Shown: piece by piece, positions 52,501 to 61,630 of the stretch
Numbering within the stretch: position 1 is the stretch's first letter
How the letters are laid out: every line of letters starts with the position of its first letter
Assembly: GCA_009602735.1 (NCBI GenBank)
Contig: WELA01010381.1
Location: 261,872 to 325,871 of the forward strand
Direction: 5' to 3'
From: Mesotaenium endlicherianum
Lineage: Eukaryota; Streptophyta; Zygnematophyceae; Zygnematales; Mesotaeniaceae
DNA: 64,000 nucleotides
Program-made: the position numbers and the translations under genes
The notes under the pieces: model-generated
What the model saw: the letters and a program-made list of their open reading frames with translations, nothing else
Databases searched by the model: none
What the model was told of the DNA's origin: nothing

Positions 52501-53217
52501 TATCTCCTTGGGAACGGGGCTGCCTTCTTGACTCTCGATGTCTTTCTTGATGTCTTTTGGCGTGATCAAGGCCAAAAGAAGCTCGTGTCCCTTCCTCACA
52601 AGTCTCTTGAGTTGGAGGGCGGACAATAGTATCTCGTGTGCCGGCTTCTGGATGTCTTGGGTCTGGATATTCTGGATTGCGCGCAAAATACAGATTCTTG
52701 AAGTGATGTCATTCTTGATCTTGATAGTACCGGTCCTCCAATCAACTTGGGGGTTGTGCTTGGTCAACCAAGGCGTCCCTAGGATGACGTCGTACTTGCC
52801 CAATTGCATGGGGGAGAACACTACTCTATCCTTGAAGGACTTGATAGAGAGTGCCAAGGGGTACGTCTTCTTGGAAGGGGTAGTATAGGAGAATCCATCG
52901 GGCATCATAATCTCCTCGTCGTGGTCAAGAGTTCGCATAGTAATACCGTGCTTGGTGGCAAAATCTGCAGCAATGAAGTTGCCTTGAGCTCCGCTATCCA
53001 CCAAGATGTGGACCTTCTCTCCTCCAAGGTAACCTCTCAAACTCATTGGGGCTGGAACGTCGTCTTCAACGGGGGTCTCCACCTCACTTGGCGTGTTGCC
53101 TTCTCGTGAAGTGGGTCTTGGGGTGGTAGGCTCCTGGCCTACCGGCGCTGTCCGTTTTTTGACAACTTTTTGGGGCATGAAAGTGCACGATGGCCCTTTT
53201 CCTTGCAATAAAAGCAT
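49552..53217 (-). CDS. Element B Pol polyprotein (PR-RT-RH-IN-chromodomain)
   Basis: An open frame of 1221 codons that overlaps gag by 79 bases in the -1 frame, so it is probably made as a Gag-Pol fusion and the nominal first codon is not a true start. Domains: protease with VDSGAQGNF at about residue 74; RT with FIDD near 427; RNase H from [11 protein letters not shown] near 575; integrase H2C2 near 760-800, then the DDE core ([28 protein letters not shown] at about 925); chromodomain at about 1124-1165 ([12 protein letters not shown]...[15 protein letters not shown]); and a basic tail. No stop or missing catalytic residue is seen. It ends in TGA. The enzyme set copies and integrates the element; the chromodomain would guide it to chromatin. 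Confidence 0.95.
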   Translation of the reverse strand: MLLLQGKGPSCTFMPQKVVKKRTAPVGQEPTTPRPTSREGNTPSEVETPVEDDVPAPMSLRGYLGGEKVHILVDSGAQGNFIAADFATKHGITMRTLDHDEEIMMPDGFSYTTPSKKTYPLALSIKSFKDRVVFSPMQLGKYDVILGTPWLTKHNPQVDWRTGTIKIKNDITSRICILRAIQNIQTQDIQKPAHEILLSALQLKRLVRKGHELLLALITPKDIKKDIESQEGSPVPKEIQEVLEDYKEVFSPELPKGLPPKRFVDHKIELEPGSKPISRPTFKMSYTELDEVKKQIKELLEHGFIRPSKSPFGAPVLFVKKKDGTLRMCVDYRALNKITIKNRYPLPRMDELMDRLVGAKYFTKIDLRSGYHQIRIAEPDIEKTAFRTRYGHFEFMVLPFGLTNAPATFMTMMNTIFQPMLDRFVVVFIDDILIYSKTLEEHARHLKEVLEVLKQNKLFAKESKCEFAKQEVEFLGLHVTADGIKIDPKKTTVVEEWPTPTTKKELQSFLGFANWYRKFIQGFSHIAAPLTDLLKKDRLYTWTEKEEEAFQELKRRLTTSPVLTLPSPNPDWPFHVITDASSYAIGAILLQDQGKGLQPIAYESRKLNPAEQNYTTTEREALAIVHALKVWRCYVEGRKVLVTTDHEALKHLQTQPYLSRRQARWSGYLQQYNITIQYQPGKTNPADPLSRLQLNAVMVSLKTDLEARFSAAYERDPYYKNGEAALDPCKKQEGNYWVRQDTGQRCVPNDLDLRLLLLREAHDNPLGGHFGILRTTGVLARTYCWPGMSKQVKEYCRSCDTCQRIKPSSQKAGGLLQPLPIPERQWTDISMDLIVDLPVTPRGHNAILTAVDRLTKMAHFIPTTTKATAPQLARLIFDNIFRLHGLPSRIVSDRDPRFTSHFWKNLFKNLGTSLDMSTAYHPQSDGQTERMNRTLKTSLKAYVSTLEQDWDMYLTPLEFAYNNTTQASTQESPFFLNYGFHPTTPLSFTAGHDEVPAATDFMETLEAALTAAKKALQHAQDAQARVANRSRREITYRVGDNVLLSSKNISLNNRPAGSKFSPKYLGPFKIIQQVNPVAFKLELPQTMHIDPVFHASLFKPYVQPDNKFPGRVTTPPAPTIVDDHLEYEVEDIVAMRNFRRQQQYLIKWKGYPDSENSWVAAHYLDKVQRKLKRFHAANPHLGPAPSLSTRSPKTSGRQPATIKKQQKTPWRQPARTRKRKN
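53125..53160 (-). promoter_or_regulatory. -1 ribosomal frameshift signal between gag and pol of B
   Basis: On the minus strand the heptamer A AAA AAC (53160-53154) lies in the gag frame as TCA AAA AAC. After a 10-nt spacer comes a perfect 7-bp stem GGTAGGC/GCCTACC (53143-53137 and 53131-53125) with a 5-nt loop. The gag stop TAG (53141-53139) lies within the stem. A -1 slip at AAC moves ribosomes into the pol frame. Confidence 0.88.
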
Positions 53218-54419
53218 AGTCCAGCCGTCATGAGAGCTTCTTTTTCAGCCGGGGAGAGTCTTGCTTTCACTCCTTGCTGGTTTCTTGCATCATAAGTGTC
53301 ATTGGAGGGTCTTCCACTCTTCCGGGCAGCCGCGGGGTCCCTTTTAATAACTCCGATTTCCATGGGTGTGGGTCCAGATTCGGATGTGGAAGGGGCTGCG
53401 TACACCCGCGTCGTCGGTACCCGTGAAGATGAAGGCACGGAGTGCTTGAAATCCAAGGTATCCACCTTTTGGGCCACTTCAATGATCTTTGAGAAGTCCG
53501 TCAAGTCGCGTAACTCCACTTCCTTTGCCACCTTGGGTTTGAGGCCAAAGATGTAGCGGTCAATCTTCTCCTCGAGAGACATGTTGGGGATCTCAAGAGT
53601 GAGGGCGTGAAATCTGGATGTATACTCTTGAACGGACGTCGTTTGCTTGAGATGGTGGAGCTTTCCTCGGGCAATCTTCTCCGCATTGATGGGCATGAAT
53701 TGCTTCTTGAGGGCCTCACGAAAATCTGCCCATCTTGCATATGATGGTGGGGGCTCTTGGCCGAGCATGGGGTGCGCCATAGCTTGATATATAGCCGCTT
53801 GATAGTTACGCCACCATGATGTTGCTGCTCCTCTAAGTAAGGTAACGGCAAAGGGAACGTAGTCCTCCTCGGGTACTTCAAGGAATGCGAGGTACGTCTC
53901 CACTTGGTAGAGCCATAAATTCAGGTTGGCACCTTTCCCGGGGTTGAAAGTGTCGGGTTTGCCGGGCTTGATGAGTTTCCTTGCTCTCGTTGGCTCTTGT
54001 GGAGGCGCTTGAGCCGGGGCTGGATTTTGAGCATTGCTCGCAATAGGGGCAACCATGGCAGCCATAGCTTCTCTTGACGCTTGCACGGTTGCTTCATAGG
54101 TGGCCAAGCCCACTTGGTTGTGGACGGTCATTAGGAAGGCTGCCCACTCATTTGCGGGAACTCCTTGTGGTGGGGTCAACTTTGCTATAGCGGCTGCCAC
54201 GGGATTTGACGGTGCTCCTCCTTGTGGTGCTTCTTGTTGTTGGAGATTTCCTTGAGTAGGCTCTCCCATCGACGCTGGAGGAGGGTGTGCTCCTCCTTGT
54301 GGTGCTTCTTGTTGTTGCAGATTTTCTTGAGTGGGCTCTCCCATCGGCGCTGGAGGAGGGTGTCTTGGAGAGGAAGGGCTTCCTTCGAAAGCTTGCTGTT
54401 GGTCTTGAGGATCGGCCAT
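53139..54419 (-). CDS. Element B Gag
   Basis: 426 codons from a clear ATG at 54419 to TAG at 53139. The N-terminal part has a Pro/Gln-rich segment with a 25-residue unit repeated twice. The middle holds the retrotransposon gag core ([55 protein letters not shown]). The C-terminus has the zinc knuckle [14 protein letters not shown] (C-x2-C-x4-H-x4-C), just upstream of the frameshift heptamer. Gag forms the particle and packages RNA. The frame is intact. Gag alone ends at TAG, and Gag-Pol arises by -1 frameshift. Confidence 0.95.
   Translation of the reverse strand: MADPQDQQQAFEGSPSSPRHPPPAPMGEPTQENLQQQEAPQGGAHPPPASMGEPTQGNLQQQEAPQGGAPSNPVAAAIAKLTPPQGVPANEWAAFLMTVHNQVGLATYEATVQASREAMAAMVAPIASNAQNPAPAQAPPQEPTRARKLIKPGKPDTFNPGKGANLNLWLYQVETYLAFLEVPEEDYVPFAVTLLRGAATSWWRNYQAAIYQAMAHPMLGQEPPPSYARWADFREALKKQFMPINAEKIARGKLHHLKQTTSVQEYTSRFHALTLEIPNMSLEEKIDRYIFGLKPKVAKEVELRDLTDFSKIIEVAQKVDTLDFKHSVPSSSRVPTTRVYAAPSTSESGPTPMEIGVIKRDPAAARKSGRPSNDTYDARNQQGVKARLSPAEKEALMTAGLCFYCKEKGHRALSCPKKLSKNGQRR
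54212..54361. repeat. 75-bp tandem duplication in B gag
   Basis: Two 75-bp units code for the repeated peptide [17 protein letters not shown]. The copies differ at a few bases and keep the frame. Confidence 0.8.
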
Positions 54420-54443
54420 CTTCTTGTGCTACCAAAGTGCCTA

Positions 54444-54455
54444 GCTCCGATACCA
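54444..54455 (-). promoter_or_regulatory. Primer-binding site of element B
   Basis: The minus strand reads TGGTATCGGAGC one base after the 5' LTR, the same tRNA-iMet variant as in copia A and family C. Confidence 0.88.
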
Positions 54456-54456
54456 C

Positions 54457-54959
54457 TGTAGTGAAACAGATAGATAAAGTACTTAGTAAAACAGAATACT
54501 TTATCTATTCAAGACAAGGATCTTTGAACACAAGTGGTAGCTTCTTGAAAGAGAGATGGCTTCTTGAAAGTTAATATATTTCTGGATTTTGGCAAGTACA
54601 AGAGTGATTCTGGAATGTCTTTCTATGTTCTAGCTCTTGTTTATATACTTGCTACATAAGTAATTTCTAGGAAGGTGTATGTTGATGTGTTGGCACCCAA
54701 CACATCCCAAAACTTGCCACCTCTTTCTAGAATAATGTACACATGTCCTTTTGACCTAAAAATGGCACATCTGACTTTTGCCACATGGAGTTCTTCTAGG
54801 TCTTTCCTCTAACTTCGAAAATGCCTTGAAAGGTTCAAAGGACATGAACCAAGTTACTAGAGTACCTATTCACACTTGACTCCACACCATACTACTTCAA
54901 ATATATTTGAAAACATTAAAATATATGCAAACTAATGTATAATAACTCAAATCACTACA
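54457..54959 (-). repeat. Element B 5' LTR
   Basis: 503 bp, TGTAGTG...CACTACA, followed on the plus side by the CTCAC duplicate. TATATAAA (minus strand) is at 54640-54647. Confidence 0.95.
54640..54647 (-). promoter_or_regulatory. TATA box, element B 5' LTR
   Basis: TATATAAA on the minus strand would start the genomic transcript of B. It is conserved in all three B LTRs. Confidence 0.55.
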
Positions 54960-55567
54960 CTCACCCTGAAGGGATTGACAATCCGGTCTCCCTCCAGTTA
55001 ACTCAGGAGTTCGCTGACACCCTGTCAGAAGTCCAACAAAACCTGCACAAAGCCCAAGATAACCAACAAAAATACGCTAATCAACACCGTCGGGAGCTGA
55101 CATTTTCTAATGGCGAATTTGTCAAATTGCATTCTCAGCACCTGTACCTCCCTGGTGTGGTCAAGAAAAAGCTTGACCCTGTCTGGGTCGGTCCGTATCC
55201 GGTGGTGCGTCATGTCGGTCAGAATGCTCACAAACTGAACATGTCAGCGGACTACAAGGGTCACCCGGTCTTTAATGTCTCTTCTCTGGAACCATACATC
55301 AAAGGTGATACACTGTTCACAAGTCGGTTACCTGTCCAAGCGGGACCGGTCCCCGCTGTCCGGGACGGCGACCCTGAGGAATATGAGGTCGATGAGATTT
55401 TAGACGCTCGCTCGGTTCGTCGATCGTCTAAATATGTCATGAAGTACCTCATCCGATGGAAGGGTTACGATGCCTCTGGGGAGACTTGGGAGTTTAAAGA
55501 CCAGCTGACCAATGCCAAAGGGGCGTTGAAACGGTTCTACCTTCGGGCGGCTGGGGCACCGCCCTAA
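54960..55567 (+). pseudogene. C1 integrase C-terminus and chromodomain
   Basis: Resumes after element B with PEGIDNPVSLQLTQEF. An integrase C-terminal part follows (LDPVWVGPYPVVRHVGQNAHKLN, HPVFNVSSLEPY), then a chromodomain (DPEEYEVDEILDARSVRRSS, YLIRWKGYDASGETWEFK). Pol ends at TAA 55565-55567. This last part is open, although pol as a whole is broken upstream. Confidence 0.88.
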
Positions 55568-55913
55568 CTGTCCCTTCAGTAGACATGGGAAGGTGACAGG
55601 AGGTCCTGTCGCCATATTAGTTGGAGGGGGATGTGACATGTGACAGTTAGTGACAGTTGTGATAGGCAGCCCACCTTTAAAATTAAGTTGGAGGGAGTGG
55701 TATTCTGTTTCGGGATCAGCTGGACAATCTCTGATAACCATTTTACACACTCAACCTGCGCTCACACTCACTTTCTCCCTAACTCAATTTTCCCTTATAT
55801 TCACTCACACCAGGTGTTTCACACTAGGAACTCTCCCGATCGCGTTCCTCTTCATCAAGGGCACTCAGTAGCGGCAAAATATCATGACTTCACTAACTGC
55901 TTTGTGTTTATGA
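55568..55913 (+). other. C1 spacer between pol and ORF3, possible intron
   Basis: Non-coding. A CAG/GTGTTT donor-like site near 55813, a CTAAC branch-point-like motif near 55886 and TTGAGCAG directly before the ORF3 ATG (55914) outline a possible intron of about 100 bp. The same spacer exists in C2, where a solo LTR interrupts it. Confidence 0.45.
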
Positions 55914-57587
55914 TTGAGCAGGATGACTCAAAAGTCGGAACTCAAGAGGAAGAGAAGGGCAGAAAAGGCACATGCAGAATACTTGCAATTCTGTGGAGAC
56001 ATCGAATCATCCTCCATCTCCGCTTGGGAATCACAACAACTCCAACAACAGCGGGAGGCACAGAAGAAGAAGGAGGAGGAGGAACAGGCCAGACTGAGGC
56101 AGGAAGAACTGGACGGAAAAGCTGCAGAGGAGGCCAAGAAAGCAGAGGAGGAGAGGCAAGCTGAGGAGAAGCGGAAGCAGCAGGCTGAAGAAGAGCAGAG
56201 GAGAATCAGCAGCTACCGCTATACAGTCTTAGGCAAGGGCTTCGATCTACTGGAAGGGGCCTTCAAATATGCTCAGAGAAGTTGCAGTGAGTCGCAGAAG
56301 GACATCCTCCAGAAGGAAGGGGAGACATCCGAACACTTTGACAAGTATATAGAGGTCAGCACGGGGCTCCTCCTCTACCACGATTACGCCAGGATGGTAG
56401 GATATACGGTCAGGGAGGCCAAGGCAATGGCCCAGGTGAACAAAGCAGGGGCTGTATCAATTCCTGGTGTCTGGGGGGAAGATAGGGTCATCAGGATGAT
56501 CCCCATGGACGCGGACAGCTTTAAGGACTCTACACCCCATAACCGGTTCAAGGCCGTGTATAATGAGGTGGAAAGGAGAAGCTAGGAGTTCTTGGCCAGG
56601 GAAACCAGTCAGCTAGACTTTGCAGGGCATTGGTACCCTTGTACTCTTAAAAGGACAGAACCTGCCTTCTTCCAAAAGCCCACCGATTGGCGGTGGATGA
56701 CCATCAACATGAGGGATCAGCAGAATGACAGGGCGACGGATGAGGATTTCCTGACAGACCTAAAGGGGAACATAGTATTGCCCCCTCACATTGCGGCTTG
56801 GGACCCAAGATTGGATGGAGTTAGAGACTGCATGAGCCAAGAAATGCAAGGGGACAGAAGCAGGGCCCGAGAGTCATTCTCAAAAGGGAAGCACGCTTAT
56901 GCCGAATGGGCAAGCAAGCAGGGGGGAAAGGAATTGTATGCGGTCCGGACTCAGCAGCCCCCACCAGCACCTAAAAGGGGAAGGTCAGTGGGATATACTT
57001 TTTCTCGGGAAGAGCTGGAGCAGCTGACAGAAGAGACCCCAGAAGTCTCAGAGGAATCTGGGGACGGAGAGGAGGAGGAGTCAAAGAAAGACGAGGAGGA
57101 AGGCGAGGAGGAGGACACTAGCCCCGCCGTGGTCCTGACACCTGCCACATCCTCTGTAAGGGAGAAGACGGGGTTGGCCCTGCAGCAACTCGCTGAAGAG
57201 GAGGATATCACTTGGCTGGGAACTGCCAGAGGACAGAGTCCATCTCCAGGCACGGAGACCCAGTCAGACAGGGCAGACAGGAGGGCTGCTAGAGAAATCG
57301 CCAGAAGCCTGTCGGCATCTCCCTCGCAGAGAGGGCACGTACCCTTAGCTCATGTCATGCAACATCCTTCTGGGATGCCGGTATATGTACCAGTCAGTTT
57401 GAGGGATGCCCAAGAGAAGGCTACCTCCATTCAGTTTCATACCGTGCAGGAGGAAACAGCACAGTTACTGCGTTCTCCGCCGGGTCCTTACACGGAACCT
57501 CCCTCTTTGACAGGCTTCAGAAGACCCCAAGACAGGAGGAGGACTGACTTCCCTGACCATAGGGCCCGAGGGGCATCTCCCTCCTAA
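55914..57587 (+). pseudogene. C1 third ORF (ORF3) of unknown function, one in-frame stop
   Basis: The ATG at 55914 opens a 557-codon frame broken only by TAG at 56583-56585, where the C2 copy has Trp. Residues about 40-97 are a Glu/Lys/Gln/Arg-rich predicted coiled coil. A conserved middle follows (SYRYTVLGKGFDLLE, HDYARMVGYTV, HWYPCTLKRT, DWRWMTINMRDQQ, HIAAWDPRLDGVRD), then an acidic stretch at about 380-404 and a Pro/Ser-rich C-terminus (HVPLAHVMQHPSGMPVYVP). No signal peptide, membrane segment or zinc finger is seen, so it is not envelope-like. It lies between pol and the purine tract, sense strand, in both C1 and C2, so it belongs to the family. It may be a captured host gene or a structural/regulatory accessory protein. 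I do not recognise it. Confidence 0.75.
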
Positions 57588-57693
57588 GAGCGGAAGGCCA
57601 AGGGCACAGCATGCTGGATGGGGGAGGAATCAGTATTTTCAGTTGGGGAAACCTATGTACCTTGTGTCAGGGTTGTCGAGGCGACAACATGTC

Positions 57694-57706
57694 AAGTTGG
57701 AGGGAT
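57694..57706 (+). promoter_or_regulatory. Polypurine tract of C1
   Basis: AAGTTGGAGGGAT directly precedes the 3' LTR. A second GTTGGAGGG-type run lies after pol at about 55620. Confidence 0.7.
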
Positions 57707-58422
57707 TGTAATGAATTAGTATATTGGTTGATATAATATTCATTTAAATATAACAATTAAATTAGTTCAGTCTGCTGAACTCTAGTTTAATAATCAGTCT
57801 GCTGGACTTTATATTTAATATTAGTTTAATGACTCAGCCAAAAGCAGCAGGCTGAAGTCAGCTTAAATCAGCTTGCTGACACATTCTTTGACAGCCAGCT
57901 GACTCCCGTACTCGGTAGCAGCGAACTGCCTCGATATGCATCTAAGTGTGGTATGCTAGATGAGTGGCCAGATGACATTCCTATGATAGATGGCGATTCG
58001 AGATGATGGGCGATGGATTTGGTTAACTGAGGTCCTACCAACGGGGTTAACTCCCGGGTGGGCGGTGCCATCGCAATGGCCATTGAACAGTAAACTCATT
58101 CCATGTACATATGCTAGGCATTGCTCTCGAGTTCGACATTCGGAAACGAGGCCAACTCTCTTGTACAGCTTACTAAGAGAGATCTGAATCCAAGGCGAGA
58201 AGCCATTGATACGCACTCTCTTCTAACCTTGCTTATGCATGAGTTTATTGATTTGCATTATTGATGCTAGTTTACTTGCATTTGACTTATGAGTATTATT
58301 CACTGCTAGTGTGTTGTCCTTCGCCGTTTAACCAGTTAACGGAAAATACCATAAAGATTACTTGCTGATATAAAGATCTTTATCAATTGTGAATTGCCTA
58401 TTTGGTAAGTCGATGCATTTCA
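57707..58422 (+). repeat. Family C LTR (C1 3' LTR)
   Basis: TGTAATGAATTAG...GCATTTCA, 716 bp. It is followed at once by mid-gag sequence of another C copy instead of a primer site. Confidence 0.88.
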
Positions 58423-59717
58423 AAGCTGAACAACTAGCAAAGGCCGCTGAAGATACAGAAAGGAGGGAAGGACAGCCAGCTGACGAGCGCAGTGCTGAAG
58501 AACTTATGGCATCAAGGGCCAATGTTCTGAATCACCTCATGCTGTACAACTCAATGTACCCCTAGGTCAAATTCGTGACCGGCTGAATGCGGCAGGAATA
58601 GCTGCTGCAGGAGCGAGAGGGACTGTTGAGGACACTACTCAGCCAGTAGATGCCAATGCTGCTGCTGCATTTGCTAGACTACCACCCCACAGTGTAGACT
58701 TGGGAGCATTGTTCATTCAAATGCAATCGCAAATGGCGACCATGTATCAGTCCCAACAGGAGGACAAAAGAATCATAATGTCTCTACTGCAGGACAAAGA
58801 CCAACTGGGCTCTCAAACCACTGGTGGTGGTGGCAGAGGGCCTAGTAAGCCCAAGCCGAAACCTCCCCAGGACTATGATCCTGAGGGAAAGAGAAAATAT
58901 TACCTGATCAAGTTTCTTGCGGATGTTGAGCAGTGGCTGGAGAACTACCCAAACTGCAAGATTACGAGAAGGTCAGGCACACCGGTGCGCTACTGAAAGG
59001 CAGTGCCGCAGACTGGTGGCTATACTGGAAAGGAGAGAGTAAGGCTCAGCAACTCAATGACCCTACGTGGGTAGAGTTTGTCGAGAAGTTGCATGAAAAG
59101 TTTGATGTCATCAACCAGCAGGAGAAAGCTATCTATGCGATGATCTCCCTGACACTGAAGCAGACCACTTCAGTTGCTGAGTTTGCTCAAAAGTTCCAAG
59201 AGAACATGATGAAGCAGCCTGATTTGCCAGAACGGTATAGGATAGCATACTTCAGGTATGGCTTGAAATCCGAGGTCTCTGGTCATTTTGCTGAGAAAAN
59301 CAAGTCTCTGGTCATTTTGCTGAAAAAAAGTATGAAAAACTGGCTGACTTGATCCAGGATGTTGATGCCTGGGATCAGCAGCAGTTCAATCACAAGCGCC
59401 AGAGTAATGCTTTGGTGTCTAAGATTGTCAAAAAGCCCCACGGTTCCTACAATGCAATTGAAGGAGACCAGGCTGAGGATGATCAGGGTGATGGATATGA
59501 GTATGAGTATAATGCCATACAGTCTAGAGGTAGAGGTGGTTTCCCTCGAGGCGGCTATGGAAGAGGTGGTGGTAGGACTAAGCCGAGACCAGCCTCAGCA
59601 AAATCGATTTGCTTCCGTTGCCAGCAGCCAGGTCACTTCAGAGAGCAGTGTCTAGTCAAGCACCTTCCGAAGGTCGAGGTAAAAGACCAGCCTTTAAAAG
59701 ACAGCAACAGTCAGTAA
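58423..59717 (+). pseudogene. C3 gag, 5'-truncated
   Basis: Frames with stops and shifts cover the linker (GGGRGPSKPKPKPPQDYDPE), the gag core (DPTWVEFVEKLHEKF, SVAEFAQKFQENMM), a Gly/Arg-rich stretch and the zinc knuckle CFRCQQPGHFREQC near 59610-59650. The N at 59300 is flanked by a duplicated TCTCTGGTCATTTTGCTGA, an assembly join rather than a natural frameshift. Confidence 0.8.
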
Positions 59718-60372
59718 TCCAGTCTACTGACTGTGAGGATGCTAGAGATAGTGAGTCGTCACTAGCTGCCCTCGTAGCAGGTATTATGGGTCCTGCTGAA
59801 CTGGATTCACTATGCATGCCTGACAACCAGATAAAGGAGACCATCAGCAATATAGACGTCCAGAGAGTGCACACTCTGGATGCTCTTGTTCCACCTGATG
59901 TCCAACATTTCTTTGCTACGTCAGGAGAACAATGCGAAAGTCAGGAAAAGACAGTCCCCCCTATCCTACTGCATTGCATGATTGCAGGTAAGAAGGTGAG
60001 GGCATTTGTTGACGGAGGGGCGTCACATACTTTTATCCACAAGGACTTAGTTAAGCGGCTAAGGCTGCCTACTGTCACCTAAGGGAATATAAAAATATTC
60101 CTTGGAGATGCCTCAAGTATCTCGGGAGGAGTTATAACCAAGCCTATTGAGGTCCAGTTAGGTTCTGGCATTGCAGTTCTAACTGAAACGCTTACATTTG
60201 AGGTACTCAACACTGGCTTTTATGATCTCGTGCTAGGCAGGTCCTGGCTTAATAGACATCAAGCTGAAGTGTGTTGGAGCAGAGGTACAGTTAAAGTGAG
60301 AGGAGCCAGTGATGGGCAGACTGACTTGGCACCCACCAGTGCTCTTCCCCTCTTGTCCTGTGTGGATGGCAA
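59609..60372 (+). pseudogene. C3 aspartic protease
   Basis: Overlaps the end of gag in another frame. The active site reads AFVDGGASHTFIHKDL (DGGA variant, known in plant gypsy proteases), followed by TAA at about 60080 and, further on, YDLVLGRSWL. This copy shows what the 500-N gap of C1 should contain. Confidence 0.75.
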
Positions 60373-61630
60373 ATGAAGGAAAAGAACAGGCTTCCAGAAG
60401 GATGCAGGTTGCTGAATGCAATGGAGTTTGTCAAAAGCTGGAACTGGAAGGAAGACAGAATGTTCTGTCTGCTGCTAAGAGAGGTACCTCCTCAACCTGA
60501 AGAAGTGGTGGAGAAAAAGGTAAGCCCTCCGGAGCACCCTACTGCTGCAAAAATTGTTGCTCAGTACACGGATGTCTTTAATATGCCTCCAGGACTACCC
60601 CCTAAGAGGGAAGTAGATCATAGGATTGATTTATTATCTGGGAGTCAACCACCGTGGCAACGCACGTACGGCTTGTCTTATGTGGAGAGCGAGGAGTTGA
60701 AAACACAGATTGCAGAGCTTGAGGAAAATGGTTATATTTCTCCCAGTAAATCACCTTACGGCGCACCCATCCTATTTGTTAAGAAAAAGGATGGCAGTAT
60801 GCGGATGTGTGTGGATTACAGAGCCCTGAACAGAATTACGGTAAAGAACAAGTATGCTTTACCCAGAATCGAGGACTTACTTGATACCCTGACTGGTGCT
60901 AAGGTGTTCAGTAAGATAGATCTCAAGAATGGTTATCATCAAATCAGAATTGCTGAAGGGGATGAACACAAGACTCCCTTTCGCACACGTTATGGACACT
61001 ATGAGTTCAACGTGATGCCATTTGGACTGACTAATGCTTCCGCAACCTTTATGGGTGCTATGAATGACATTTTCAGGCCTTATTTGGATAAATTTGTGCA
61101 AGTTTTCCTGGATGATATTTTAATTTTCTCTAAAGATGAGACTCAGCACGCTGAACACTTAAAGACAGTCATGGACATTTTGAGAAAAAATCAGTTATAT
61201 GCTAAAATGAGCAAGTGTGATTTCTTTAAGGAAAGTATTGAATTCTTAGGCCACGTTGTCAGTAAAGAGGGCATCAGTGTGGATCCTAAGAAAGTCCAGA
61301 CCATAAGGGACTGGCCAGTACCACAGTCTGTCTCTGAAGTTAGATCCTTCCTCGGGTTGGCTAACTACTATAGGAGATTTATTGAGAACTATTCTACAAA
61401 GGCCAGTAAACTGACTGACCTTACTAAGAAAGACATAGGGTATGTGTGGGGAGAAGAGCAGCAGGCTGCCTTCCAAACCCTTAAAGATGCCCTTTGTTCT
61501 GCCCCAGTGCTAGCCGTGTATGACCCCAGCAAATCGGTGGTCACTGATGCCTCTGACTTTGCCATGGGAGCTATTTTTGCTGCAGCCTGCTGACAACACC
61601 ACAAAGGATGGTAAGATACGGCAGGAGTGG
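60373..61630 (+). pseudogene. C3 reverse transcriptase and start of RNase H
   Basis: The longest family C RT frame. Motifs: [47 protein letters not shown], catalytic FLDD at about 61104, GHVVSKEGI, then [12 protein letters not shown], where small deletions shift the frame near 61540-61590. It is cut at 61630/61631 by the F solo LTR. Confidence 0.85.

Larger units (their letters stand above)
48280..54959 (-). mobile_element. Ty3/gypsy chromovirus element B, intact, inserted in C1
   Basis: 6680 bp, bounded by 503-bp LTRs (48280-48782, 54457-54959) that differ at six positions, and flanked by a perfect CTCAC duplication (48275-48279, 54960-54964). Primer site, uninterrupted gag (426 codons) and pol (1221 codons), frameshift signal and purine tract are all present. 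This is the youngest and best-preserved element in the window and could be autonomous. Confidence 0.95.
32943..58422 (+). mobile_element. Ty3/gypsy chromovirus element C1, with two nested insertions
   Basis: The 5' LTR (32943-33663), primer site, gag and pol to 37720 are on the plus strand. Pol continues at 48065-48279 after element C2, and at 54960-55567 after element B. The third ORF (55914-57587), purine tract and 3' LTR (57707-58422) complete it. Each junction falls at the matching point of family C sequence, with target duplications TTGAT (for C2) and CTCAC (for B). No matching duplication was found outside the two C1 LTRs, so the outer 3' border is less certain. Confidence 0.8.

Noticed and set aside
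55914-57587. ORF3 of family C as an envelope-like gene
   Set aside because: The position fits, but there is no signal peptide, membrane anchor or cleavage-site pattern. The product is charged and coiled-coil, so the envelope label is not supported.
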